This document shows, piece after piece, positions 40,513 to 49,030 of a stretch of 64,000 nucleotides of DNA. The notes under the pieces were generated by a model. It saw nothing but the letters and a program-made list of their open reading frames with translations, was not told where the DNA came from and ran no database searches. Position numbers and translations under genes: made by a program. The first letter of the stretch is position 1, and each line of letters begins with the position of its first letter. This DNA comes from DASXKD01 sp963762735 (lineage in GTDB: Bacteria > Actinomycetota > Actinomycetes > Streptosporangiales > Streptosporangiaceae), in assembly GCA_963762735.1 (NCBI GenBank), contig CAVXMG010000015.1:164890-228889 (forward strand). The letters are read 5' to 3'.

Positions 40513-42248
40513 CCGGCCCGAACCTCGCGACACGGGTGGGCGCGGCAATCGTCCGGCGCAAGCAGGACACCGCGCCGCCCCAGGACACCGCGCCAGCCCA
40601 GGATGCCGCGCCAGCCCAGGACGCTGCCCCCGCGCAGCCTCCGGCCGCACCGCCCGCGGCCGCGCCCGGGCGCAGCCGCCCCGCCCGGGCCCTCGCCACG
40701 CTGCGGCGTCACTGGCTGTTCGCCGTGCTGTTCACCGCCGGGCTGGTGCTGCGGGCGCTGACCGCGGCGGCCTACCACCCCGCACTGATCTACGTCGACA
40801 CGCTCAAGTACCTCTACGGCGCGTCGCCCGGCTCCGAGCCGTTCGGGTACACGGTGGCCCTGAAGATCGTGCTGGCCGTCGGGGACCTGGGCACGGTCGC
40901 CGTGCTCCAGCACCTGCTCGGCCTGGCCATGGCCGTCACCCTTTATGTCGTGCTGCTGCGCCGCGGTATCCCCCGCTGGCTGGCCGCCCTCACCACCGCG
41001 CCGGTGCTGCTCGACGCCTACCAGTTGCAGATGGAACACACGGTCATGCCCGACGTGCTGTTCGAGGCGCTCGTGCTGGCAGGGCTGGCGGTGCTGCTGT
41101 GGCGGCCGGTGGTCACCGCGGGATACGCCGTCGCGGCGGGCGTGATCCTGGCCGCTGCGGCGACCGTGATGCAGTTGGGCGTGATCCTGGTCGTGCCCGC
41201 GGCGATCTACGTGCTCGCCGTCGGCGGTGGCTGGCGCCGGGCCACGGCCAGCACCGGCGCGCTGGCCATCGCGTTCGCCGCGGTCATCGTCGGCTACTGC
41301 GGCGCCTCCTTTGCCCACGACGGCCATTTCTGGCTGGCCCGGCGGCAGTCCCTCACCGGCCGGCTGGCCGCCTCCGCCGACTGCGCCACCCTGCAAATGT
41401 CCGCCGCTGCGAAGGCGGTGTGCCCGACACCGGCGCAGCAGGCCCTGGGCCCGGACTGGCTGGAGCACTCCGGCCAGTCGCCGCTGGCCGATCCGGTCAC
41501 CAACCCCCTGCCGCCGGGGGCCAAGCGCGGCGCGGCGATCGCGGAACTGAACGCGGCGGTCATGGGCCAGCAGCCGCTGCGGGTGGCGGCCTCGGTCCTG
41601 CGCGACTCGGTCCGGCTGTTCGCGCTGACCCGGGAGCAGACCGCGGGGGTCACGCCGATCGGGCGCTGGCAGTTCCAGGACGGCTACCCGGAATACCCGC
41701 CGTGGGTCGAAGTCTGCCCGCCGGGGCCCGATAACCCCGGCACCTGCATGACCGCACAGCAGGCGGTGCAGAGGCGGGTGGCGCCAATCACCGACCTGCT
41801 GGTCCGTCCCGGCGGACCGATCGTGATCGGCGTGCAGCGCAAGCTGTTCGGCGCCTTCCACGCCCACACGCTGAAGCCGTCCTACGGCGGCCCGGCCCAG
41901 GTCGACCGGCCGATCGCGGGGTTCCTGCGGTCCTACCAGCTCGACGGCGGCTACACTCCAGGCCCGCTGCTCGCCCTGTGCACGCTGGCCGGCCTGGCCG
42001 GCTCACTGGTCCTGCTGCGGCGCCGCCTGTCCACCCGCACCCGCCAGCTCGGGCTGGCGTGCCTGCTGTTCACCGGTACCGCCGTGTTCGCCCTGCTCGC
42101 CCCGGACGTCTATCAGTTTTCCTGGCGCTACGAATTGCCCGCCACGGTCACACTCGTACCCGCAGGGGTCCTCGGGGTGGTGACCCTGCTGAGCCTGCGC
42201 GGGGCGGGCCGTCAGCCGGTGCGCACGGAGCAGATGCCCCAGGAGTGA
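40509..42248 (+). CDS. GT-C type membrane glycosyltransferase
   Basis: A 579-residue polytopic membrane protein. A cytoplasmic Ala/Pro/Gln-rich head (residues 18-55, with four QDxAP repeats) precedes about ten spans (WLFAVLFTAGLVLRALTAAAY, LLGLAMAVTLYVVLLRRGIP and others). The first outer loop carries YVDTLKYLYG, with the acidic residue GT-C enzymes place there, and QLQMEHTVMPDVLFEAL follows. A large extracytoplasmic loop contains CATLQMSAAAKAVCPTPAQQALG. Such enzymes use polyprenyl-phosphate sugars outside the membrane. Its position before the galactofuranan genes suggests cell-wall glycan work; the sugar is unknown. Confidence 0.75.
   Translation: MTGPNLATRVGAAIVRRKQDTAPPQDTAPAQDAAPAQDAAPAQPPAAPPAAAPGRSRPARALATLRRHWLFAVLFTAGLVLRALTAAAYHPALIYVDTLKYLYGASPGSEPFGYTVALKIVLAVGDLGTVAVLQHLLGLAMAVTLYVVLLRRGIPRWLAALTTAPVLLDAYQLQMEHTVMPDVLFEALVLAGLAVLLWRPVVTAGYAVAAGVILAAAATVMQLGVILVVPAAIYVLAVGGGWRRATASTGALAIAFAAVIVGYCGASFAHDGHFWLARRQSLTGRLAASADCATLQMSAAAKAVCPTPAQQALGPDWLEHSGQSPLADPVTNPLPPGAKRGAAIAELNAAVMGQQPLRVAASVLRDSVRLFALTREQTAGVTPIGRWQFQDGYPEYPPWVEVCPPGPDNPGTCMTAQQAVQRRVAPITDLLVRPGGPIVIGVQRKLFGAFHAHTLKPSYGGPAQVDRPIAGFLRSYQLDGGYTPGPLLALCTLAGLAGSLVLLRRRLSTRTRQLGLACLLFTGTAVFALLAPDVYQFSWRYELPATVTLVPAGVLGVVTLLSLRGAGRQPVRTEQMPQE
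40563..40634 (+). repeat. four 18-bp direct repeats in the GT-C gene
   Basis: CAGGACACCGCGCCNGCC-like units at 40563, 40581, 40599 and 40617 encode QDTAPP/QDTAPA/QDAAPA/QDAAPA. Slippage-prone, so copy number probably varies between strains. Confidence 0.85.
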
Positions 42249-42258
42249 GCCGCGGCCG

Positions 42259-44580
42259 TCAGTCCTGGCCGCGTGCCGGGACAAGCAGGCCCGCGTCCGC
42301 GAGCACCACGTCGTTGGGGCGCGGGCTGGTCCGCACCCCGGCGGACAGGCCCCGTACCATGGCGGAGCCCAGCGTGCGCCGGTCGCGGGCGTGGGCGAAC
42401 GTGCGGGCCCAGCGGCGCAGCGTGGACCCGCCGTAGGCGGCCCGCTCCAGCGGAGCCAGTGGCGCGCTGTCCTTGAACATCCAGATCTTGTTGCGTACCT
42501 CGTAGAAGAACCGGTCGCCCGGGTCGACGTCGGTCGAGCCGAACGTCTTGGTCTTGTGCACCACGACGCTGGCCGGGCACAGCAGGCCGGTGTTGCCGCG
42601 CAGCAGCCGGGTGGTGAACTCGAAGTCGTCGTTCCACAGGAAGTAGTCGGCCCTGGGCAGGCCGCGCCGCCGGCATTCGGCCGCGTCCACCAGTACCGAC
42701 ACGAACGACGCCGAGCGGATCGGCACGCAGCCCACGGCGGCGGCGGCCAGCCGCTCGGCCTTGGCCGCGAACGGCTTGCGCCGCGGGGTGTTCATCGGGT
42801 GCTCGCGCCCGTCGGTCCACAGCACCTGGCTGGCGACCAGGGCAGGAGGCCGGCCGTCGGCGGGCTGGGCCGGGCGTGGCCCGGCCGCCCCGCGTGGCTG
42901 GGCGGCCATCCGGTCCCTGGCGCTGAGCAGCGCGCTCAGCGCGCCGGGCTCGGGCACCGTGTCGTCGTCCATCAGCCAGATCAGGTCCGCGCCGTCGGCC
43001 AGGGCCAGCGCCATGCCAGCGGCGAACCCGCCGGCGCCGCCGGAGTTGTGCTTGAGTTCGGCCAGGTGCACAGCGGGAAACGCGTCCCGCACCGCAGCAG
43101 CGGTGCCGTCCTCCGAGGCGTTGTCGACCACGATCACCTTGTCCGGTGCCCGGGTCTGCCCGAGCACCGCCGCCAGCGACTCAAGCAGCAGGTCGCGCCG
43201 GTTGTAGGTAACCACGACCGCGGCCACCTGCGGACTGCCGGGGTCGCCCATCAGTGGCCCCTGCGTCCGGGTCTTCTCCATCGCCCGCCAGGCCAGCACC
43301 CGCAGGCGGCGTACGGCCGGGTAGCGGCTGCTGAACTCGCGCACGGTTCGCTTGAGCCGGGGCGAGGCCGCGGCGGCGGCCTCGATCCGCCCTGCCAGCC
43401 CGTGGCCGCGGCCCTCCCGCGGCCTGGCCGCCGGGTACTCGCGCTGGTACTGGCCGACCACCAGGGCCGCCGCGGCCTGGACCGCCGCGTCCAGGATCGC
43501 CTCGGCCGGCTCGTCCGACGGGCTGGCCGGCGGCCCTGCTAGCCCGGGAGAACGACCCCCCTGGAACCCCCCGATCGCCTCCGGCCCGGTTCCTCCGTCA
43601 CCGGGCCGTTGCGTCTCCTGTGGCGGGCGCAGGTCGTCGAGTTCGCCGGCGATCTGATAGCCGCTGGCCCGCAGGCCGCCGATGAGGGTCTGCGACTGCT
43701 CCTTGGCCCAGGCGTCCCGCTCGGCGGGCAGGACCAGGCGGCCGCCGCGCGCCCGGCCGGCCAGCGCGCGGTGGGCCACCGTCTCCTTCACGTTCCACAT
43801 GTAGAACCAGTCGGGGACCTCGTCCGGGCCGGGCAGCGCCTGGTTCAGCCGCCGCAGGAACTCGGTCTCGGCCATGCCGAGCGAAGCGTTCGGCCGGGCC
43901 CGGCCGAGGTCCGCGCAGGCCGGGTCGATGCTCAGCAGGGACGCGAACCGCTCCCACAGCAGGCCGGCGGCCGACCCGCGCGGCGGGTTGGTGATCACGT
44001 GGATCCGCTCCGGCGGCACGTGCTCGGCCCACAGCCGGAGGATCGCCAGCGTGTCATGCACCCGCCAGAACCACCACTGGCGCCGGTCGGCATCCACCGA
44101 TTCCCGGTCGATCACGTCGGAAAGCCAGTCCTCCCAGCTCCGGGCGTTGCGATGCTTGACGGTCTCCTGCCACTCCGCGGGCAGCAGCGTCGCCATGTCG
44201 CGGACGGTCAGCACGATGTGCACCTGGGCCGGCTGGAGCGAGCGCACCGCATGGGCGGCCTGCCCGGAGTCGGCCGCGGAGAACAGCTCGTGCGAGATGA
44301 CCGCTGTCTTCCCTGGCTGTTTGGCCTGGCTGGCCAGGATCTCCCAGTCGCCGGTCCAGGGCCCCGCCGGGTCGGAGGCCAGCTTCTCGATGCCGCGCAG
44401 GTCCTGGCTGGCCCGGAAATGGTCCTGGGGGTGGTGCCCGGGCAGCACGACGCCCTGGGCGGCCAGTTCGGCGCGGTTGCCCCACAGCACCTGCTGGATA
44501 AAGGTCGTGCCGGTTTTGGGCTCCCCGATGTGCAGGAAGACCCTGGCTTCAGCGGCGGGTTGCACTGCCAACCGGTACAC
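42259..44580 (-). CDS. sulfotransferase-like domain fused to GT2 (GlfT1-like) glycosyltransferase
   Basis: A 773-residue ORF with two parts. Residues 1-443 look like a PAPS-dependent sulfotransferase: FLHIGEPKTGTTFIQQ (PSB loop at 21-26), HIVLTVRDMATLLPAEWQE (3'-phosphate loop) and HVPPERIHVITNPP, ending in a basic helix (RLRVLAWRAMEKTRTQG). Residues 444-773 are a GT-A enzyme: AAVVVTYNRRDLLLESL, VIVVDNASEDGT, HNSGGAGGFAAGM, LIWLMDDDTVPEPGAL and YFLWNDDFEFTTRL, as in rhamnosyl-galactofuranosyl initiator GlfT1. ATG 43251 forms TGATG with a stop one frame off, so an indel may have joined two overlapping genes. Starts at GTG 44580, divergent from the galactan operon. Confidence 0.8.
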   Translation of the reverse strand: MYRLAVQPAAEARVFLHIGEPKTGTTFIQQVLWGNRAELAAQGVVLPGHHPQDHFRASQDLRGIEKLASDPAGPWTGDWEILASQAKQPGKTAVISHELFSAADSGQAAHAVRSLQPAQVHIVLTVRDMATLLPAEWQETVKHRNARSWEDWLSDVIDRESVDADRRQWWFWRVHDTLAILRLWAEHVPPERIHVITNPPRGSAAGLLWERFASLLSIDPACADLGRARPNASLGMAETEFLRRLNQALPGPDEVPDWFYMWNVKETVAHRALAGRARGGRLVLPAERDAWAKEQSQTLIGGLRASGYQIAGELDDLRPPQETQRPGDGGTGPEAIGGFQGGRSPGLAGPPASPSDEPAEAILDAAVQAAAALVVGQYQREYPAARPREGRGHGLAGRIEAAAAASPRLKRTVREFSSRYPAVRRLRVLAWRAMEKTRTQGPLMGDPGSPQVAAVVVTYNRRDLLLESLAAVLGQTRAPDKVIVVDNASEDGTAAAVRDAFPAVHLAELKHNSGGAGGFAAGMALALADGADLIWLMDDDTVPEPGALSALLSARDRMAAQPRGAAGPRPAQPADGRPPALVASQVLWTDGREHPMNTPRRKPFAAKAERLAAAAVGCVPIRSASFVSVLVDAAECRRRGLPRADYFLWNDDFEFTTRLLRGNTGLLCPASVVVHKTKTFGSTDVDPGDRFFYEVRNKIWMFKDSAPLAPLERAAYGGSTLRRWARTFAHARDRRTLGSAMVRGLSAGVRTSPRPNDVVLADAGLLVPARGQD

Positions 44581-44827
44581 CTCGCGGGTTCTGGGTGATG
44601 GCGCGGCTGACCAGGCAAGATGGCCTGCCGCCGCGACCAGCCGGGCGAATCAGCACACAAGCTATCGTAGGAGAGGGGGCGCCCAATGCGGTACGCGAGT
44701 ACCTGCGCACAAACCTGCACACAGCTGACAAGCCGCCTATGCTTTACAAGCGTGCCTCGGGGCCACTTGCGCTGGTCCCGCTCCCTGCGGCACGCATTTC
44801 ATAAGCACAGGAAGGCGAGTTCTGCTT

Positions 44828-45757
44828 ATGCATGAGCCCTTCTCGCTCCTGGTCCCCGTCTATGACGGAGACCGGCCCGACTACCTTCGCCGGGCGTTCC
44901 GCAGCGCGGTCCACGACCAGACCCTGCGGCCGGACCAGGTGATCATCGTTCGGGACGGGCCGGTGCGGGCGGAGCTTGGCGAGTGCCTCGATGAACTGCG
45001 CAAGACCAGCCCGGTGCCGGTGACGTTCGTCCCGCTGCCGCGCAACGGCGGCCTGGGTCCCGCGCTGGACCGCGGGCTTGCCGCGAGCCAGCACGACGTG
45101 GTGGCCCGGATGGACGCCGACGACGTGGCCATGCCGCACCGGTTCGAGGTGGAAGTGCCGCTGATGACCGGCGCGGACATCGTCGGGTCCGGGCTGCTTG
45201 AGTTCTCCGGCGACACCGACGAGATCGTCGGGCAGCGGGTGCCGCCCACCGGCGCCGAGAAGATCGCCAGGTACGCGCGGATGCACGACCCGTTCAACCA
45301 CCCCACGGTCGTGTACCGGCGGCGTGCCGTGCTCGCCGCTGGCGGTTACGGGGACCTGAAGCTCATGGAGGACTACGCGCTGTTCGCCCGCATGCTGCAA
45401 AACGGCGCGCGGGCGGTCAACGTGGCCGAGCCGCTGGTCTACTACCGGGTGGGAGAGACCGCGTTCAAAAGGCGCGGCGGCACCGACCTGCTCCGCTCGG
45501 AACTGCGGCTGCAGCGCGAATTCAGGAAAAACGGCTTCACCACGCCCGCGCAGTACCTGCGCAATGTGGTCGTCCGCGGCGGTTACCGGCTGATCCCCTG
45601 GTGGGTCCGCCGTGCGGTGTACCGCCCGATCCTTTCCCGTGGCGGCCGTGCGGCGCAGCAGGCTGCGCCCGAGCCCGCGGAGGGTGACCACGGTGGGCAA
45701 CATGACGGCGGGACCACCGGCTCCGCCCCTGGCCCGCGGCTGCCGGTGAGCCCGTGA
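44828..45757 (+). CDS. family 2 glycosyltransferase (AmsE-like)
   Basis: A 309-residue cytoplasmic GT-A enzyme, first in the galactan operon. FSLLVPVYDGDRPDYLRRAF opens the nucleotide-sugar fold; VIIVRDGPV, PLPRNGGLGPALDRGL, the metal-binding DxD in VARMDADDVAMPHRF, and HDPFNHPTVVYRRR follow. The C-terminus adds a basic, low-complexity tail. Similar proteins add galactose or rhamnose to exopolysaccharides. Start ATG 44828, after AGGAAGGCGAG. Its TGA overlaps the glf GTG start (GTGA), so the genes are translationally coupled. Confidence 0.87.
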   Translation: MHEPFSLLVPVYDGDRPDYLRRAFRSAVHDQTLRPDQVIIVRDGPVRAELGECLDELRKTSPVPVTFVPLPRNGGLGPALDRGLAASQHDVVARMDADDVAMPHRFEVEVPLMTGADIVGSGLLEFSGDTDEIVGQRVPPTGAEKIARYARMHDPFNHPTVVYRRRAVLAAGGYGDLKLMEDYALFARMLQNGARAVNVAEPLVYYRVGETAFKRRGGTDLLRSELRLQREFRKNGFTTPAQYLRNVVVRGGYRLIPWWVRRAVYRPILSRGGRAAQQAAPEPAEGDHGGQHDGGTTGSAPGPRLPVSP

Positions 45758-46935
45758 GCGGGACCGACCTCGTCATCGTCGGATCCGGGTTCTTCGGGCT
45801 GACCATCGCCGAGCGGTGCGCCAGGGACCTGGGCCTGCGGGTGCTGATCCTGGAGCGCCGGCCGCACTTCGGCGGGAACGCCTACAGCGAGAAGGAACCG
45901 GAGACCGGGATAGAGATACACCGGTACGGCGCGCACCTGTTCCACACCTCGAACGCGCGGGTCTGGGAGTACGCCAACCGGTTCACCGATTTCACCTCCT
46001 ACCAGCACCGGGTCTTCTCGGTCTACAAGGGCCGGGTCTACCCGCTGCCGATCAACCTGGGCACGATCTGCGAGTACTTCGGCGCCGTGATGTCACCGGA
46101 CGAGGCGCGGGCGCTGATCGCCGAGCAGGCCGCCGAGGTGCCGCCGGGCACCGCGGCCAACCTTGAGCAGAAGGCCATCTCACTGGTCGGCCGGCCGCTG
46201 TACGAGGCGTTCTTCCGCGGCTACACGTTCAAGCAGTGGCAGACCGACCCCGCCGACCTGCCCGCGGAGGTCATCGCCCGGCTCCCGGTGCGCTACACGT
46301 TCAACAACCGCTACTTCAACGACACGTTCGAGGGCCTGCCGGTCGACGGGTACACGGCCTGGCTGGAGCGGATGCTCGACCACCCGCGCATCGAGGTGCG
46401 GCTGGACACGGAGTTCGCCAGCCTGCGCGCGGACCTGCTGGGAAACGTCCCGATCGTGTACACGGGCCCGTTGGATGAGTATTTCGGCTACGCTGCCGGT
46501 GATCTGGGCTGGCGCACCCTGGACTTCGATCTTGAGGTGCTGCCGACAGGGGACTTCCAGGGGACGCCCGTGATGAACTACGCGGATTCCGACATCCCGT
46601 TCACCCGCATCCATGAGTTCCGCCACTTCCACCCCGAGCGGGACTGGTACCCGAAGGACAAGACAGTGATCATGCGAGAGTTCTCGCGCTTCGCCGACCG
46701 CGGCGATGAGCCGTACTACCCGATCAACACCGCGCAGGACCGGGAACGGCTGCTGGCTTACCGGGACATGGCGGCCCGTGAGCCTGGCGTGATCTTCGGC
46801 GGGCGCCTGGGCACCTACAAGTACCTCGACATGCACATGGCCATCGGGTCCGCGCTGAGCGTGTACGACAACCGGGTGCGGCCGTTCTTCTCCGGCCACC
46901 AGCCGCTGGACAGCTTCGGGGGCAGCGATGACTGA
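45754..46935 (+). CDS. glf: UDP-galactopyranose mutase
   Basis: A 393-residue FAD enzyme that converts UDP-galactopyranose to UDP-galactofuranose. The dinucleotide-binding start is DLVIVGSGFFGLTIAERCA; HFGGNAYSEKE and the conserved RYGAHLFHTSNARVW follow, with YPLPINLGTI, the substrate lid around FKQWQTDPADLP, and RYFNDTFEGLPVDGYTAWLERML. The C-terminal GRLGTYKYLDMHMAIGSAL carries active-site Tyr and Arg. Start GTG 45754 overlaps the upstream stop, and the end overlaps the glfT2 start by 8 bp. Its presence shows that the cell makes galactofuranose polymers. Confidence 0.97.
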   Translation: MSGTDLVIVGSGFFGLTIAERCARDLGLRVLILERRPHFGGNAYSEKEPETGIEIHRYGAHLFHTSNARVWEYANRFTDFTSYQHRVFSVYKGRVYPLPINLGTICEYFGAVMSPDEARALIAEQAAEVPPGTAANLEQKAISLVGRPLYEAFFRGYTFKQWQTDPADLPAEVIARLPVRYTFNNRYFNDTFEGLPVDGYTAWLERMLDHPRIEVRLDTEFASLRADLLGNVPIVYTGPLDEYFGYAAGDLGWRTLDFDLEVLPTGDFQGTPVMNYADSDIPFTRIHEFRHFHPERDWYPKDKTVIMREFSRFADRGDEPYYPINTAQDRERLLAYRDMAAREPGVIFGGRLGTYKYLDMHMAIGSALSVYDNRVRPFFSGHQPLDSFGGSDD

Positions 46936-49030
46936 CGACGCCACGGCGGGCGTGCCGTCGGTAGCCAAGGAGGGCGCGGTGGGCGTGCCAGCGCCGGCCG
47001 CCGCGGGGCGGAGCCTGCGGGTCGTGCAGCGGGTGGTGTTCCCCGGCGCGGACCTGGACGTCGTCCCGCTGTACGTGGAGACCAACCCGGAGCGCGGCGC
47101 CGCCGAACTCGCCGCCGAGTTGCTGGCCGAGTCGCTCGGCAACCGCGACCCGGTCCCCCCGGCCCCCACGGCCATGGGCGTGGCGAGCGGCGAGACACAG
47201 TCGGTCATCCAGTTCGGCGCCGACCTGCCGGGCCACCCGTGGGAGGAGATCCTGCCCCGGCGCGGCGCGACGATCAGCGCGGGCGGCCGGGTGTCGTTCG
47301 GCACCTACTTCAACGCGTTCCCGGCCAGCTACTGGCGCCGCTGGACGAGCGTGGACTCGGTGACGCTGCGGCTGCGTATCGCCGGGGAGTGCACGATCAT
47401 CCTGTACCGCTCGGCGGCCAAGGGGCACAGCTTCCCGGTCGAGACGATCGGTGTCGAGACCGACGAACCGGTGTCGGTGGAGCGGGCCCTGCCGCTGGCC
47501 CCGTTCATCGACGGCGGCTGGTACTGGTTCGACATCGTGGCCGGTCCGCGCGGGACCACCGTGATCCAGGCGGAGTGGGCGGTGCCGGCCGAGCCGGCTC
47601 CGCCGGGCCGGATCAGCCTCGGCTTCACCACGTTCAACCGGGCCGACTTCATGGTGGGGCACCTGCGTACCCTGGGCGCCTCGGCGGAGGTGCTCGACCT
47701 GATCGACGTGGTGTACGTGATCGACCAGGGCACCAGGCGAGTGGCCGACCACCCGGACTACCCCGACTCGGCGAAGAGGCTCGGCGGCAAGCTGCGGATC
47801 ATCGAGCAGGGGAACATCGGCGGCTCCGGCGGCTTCTCCCGGTCCATGGACGAGGCGGTGCGCGCCGGGGACAGCGACTACCTGCTCATCCTGGACGACG
47901 ACATCACCCTGGAGCCGGAGAGCATCCTGCGCGCGGCGGCCTTCGCCGACCTGGCGCGCAAGCCGACGATCGTCGGCGGGCACATGTTCAGCCTCTACGA
48001 CCGGTCGGTGCTGCACGCGTTCGCGGAGTCCATCGCCCCCCGCAAGTGGTGGTGGGAAACCTCGCCGAACACCAAGGCCAGGCACGACTTCGGCCGCCGG
48101 AACCTGCGGAACACCCCGTGGCTGCACCGCCGCGCCGAGGCCGACTACAACGGCTGGTGGATGTGCCTGATCCCCACGAAGATCATCAAGGAGCTGGGGC
48201 TGGCGATCCCGGTCTTCATCAAGTGGGACGACGCCGAGTACGCGGTGCGCGCGGGCGCCAAGGGCTACCCGACGGTGTCGCTGCCCGGGGTGGCCGCGTG
48301 GCACATCCCCTGGCTGGACAAGAACGACGCGCTGGACTGGCAGGCGTACTACCACATCCGCAACCGGGTGATCGTGGCGCTGCTGCACTCGCCGTTCAAG
48401 CGCGGCGGCCGCCTGATGGCCGAAAGCGGCGAGCGCCAACTGCAGAACCTGCTGTCGATGCAGTACTCGACGGCGGCGCTGCGGCTGCTGGCCATCGAGG
48501 ACGTCCTGTCCGGCCCCGGCCACCTGCACCGCGATCTCGGCACGAAGATGACCAGCCTGCGTGAGCTGCGCCAGCAGTTCACCGACGCACGCGGGACCGC
48601 CGACCTCGAGGACTTCCCGCCCGCCCGGCGGAAGGTGCCGGACCAGTTGAAGACGAGCACCACCCCGACCAACAGGGTCAACCTGATGGCGAAGGTCGCG
48701 GCCGGGACGCTGCACCAGTTCCGCAAGCCGCGCAAGTTCCAGCGGCCGCAGATGACCCTGCCGTACCAGGACGCGGCCTGGTGGGTGCTGTCCAAGCTGG
48801 ACAGCGCCGTGGTGTCGGCGCCGGACGGCACCACGGCCGCCTGGTACCAGCGGGACCGCAAGCAGTTCCGCGAGCTCGCCCGGCGCAGCGCCGTGCTGCA
48901 CATGCGGCTGGTGATGAACTGGCCCAGGCTGGCCAAGGAGTACCGCTCCGCCGCGGCGGAGTTCACCTCACCGGCCAAATGGCGGGAGACCTTCGAGGCG
49001 TCGCTCGGGGATCCGCCCGGTGGGCCGTGA
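46928..49030 (+). CDS. glfT2: galactofuranosyltransferase, polymerising (GlfT2-like)
   Basis: A 700-residue enzyme that extends galactan from UDP-galactofuranose. The N-terminal beta-sandwich (about 30-210) holds QRVVFPGADLDVVPLYVE, GRVSFGTYFNAFPASYWRRW and DGGWYWFDI. The GT-A domain has ISLGFTTFNRADF, the DDD metal motif in YLLILDDDITLEPES near residue 322, GGHMFSLYDRSVLHAF, KWWWETSPNTKARHDFG and YNGWWMCLIP. The catalytic Asp pair is in IKWDDAEY; HIPWLDKNDALDWQAYYHIRNR follows. Length and order match mycobacterial GlfT2. It overlaps glf upstream, and its TGA overlaps the GTG of the next gene. Confidence 0.95.
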   Translation: MTDDATAGVPSVAKEGAVGVPAPAAAGRSLRVVQRVVFPGADLDVVPLYVETNPERGAAELAAELLAESLGNRDPVPPAPTAMGVASGETQSVIQFGADLPGHPWEEILPRRGATISAGGRVSFGTYFNAFPASYWRRWTSVDSVTLRLRIAGECTIILYRSAAKGHSFPVETIGVETDEPVSVERALPLAPFIDGGWYWFDIVAGPRGTTVIQAEWAVPAEPAPPGRISLGFTTFNRADFMVGHLRTLGASAEVLDLIDVVYVIDQGTRRVADHPDYPDSAKRLGGKLRIIEQGNIGGSGGFSRSMDEAVRAGDSDYLLILDDDITLEPESILRAAAFADLARKPTIVGGHMFSLYDRSVLHAFAESIAPRKWWWETSPNTKARHDFGRRNLRNTPWLHRRAEADYNGWWMCLIPTKIIKELGLAIPVFIKWDDAEYAVRAGAKGYPTVSLPGVAAWHIPWLDKNDALDWQAYYHIRNRVIVALLHSPFKRGGRLMAESGERQLQNLLSMQYSTAALRLLAIEDVLSGPGHLHRDLGTKMTSLRELRQQFTDARGTADLEDFPPARRKVPDQLKTSTTPTNRVNLMAKVAAGTLHQFRKPRKFQRPQMTLPYQDAAWWVLSKLDSAVVSAPDGTTAAWYQRDRKQFRELARRSAVLHMRLVMNWPRLAKEYRSAAAEFTSPAKWRETFEASLGDPPGGP

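Noticed and set aside
46724..48901. Minus-strand ORF of 725 codons over glf/glfT2
   Set aside because: No recognisable domain. glf and glfT2 are unambiguous on the plus strand with coupled starts and stops.
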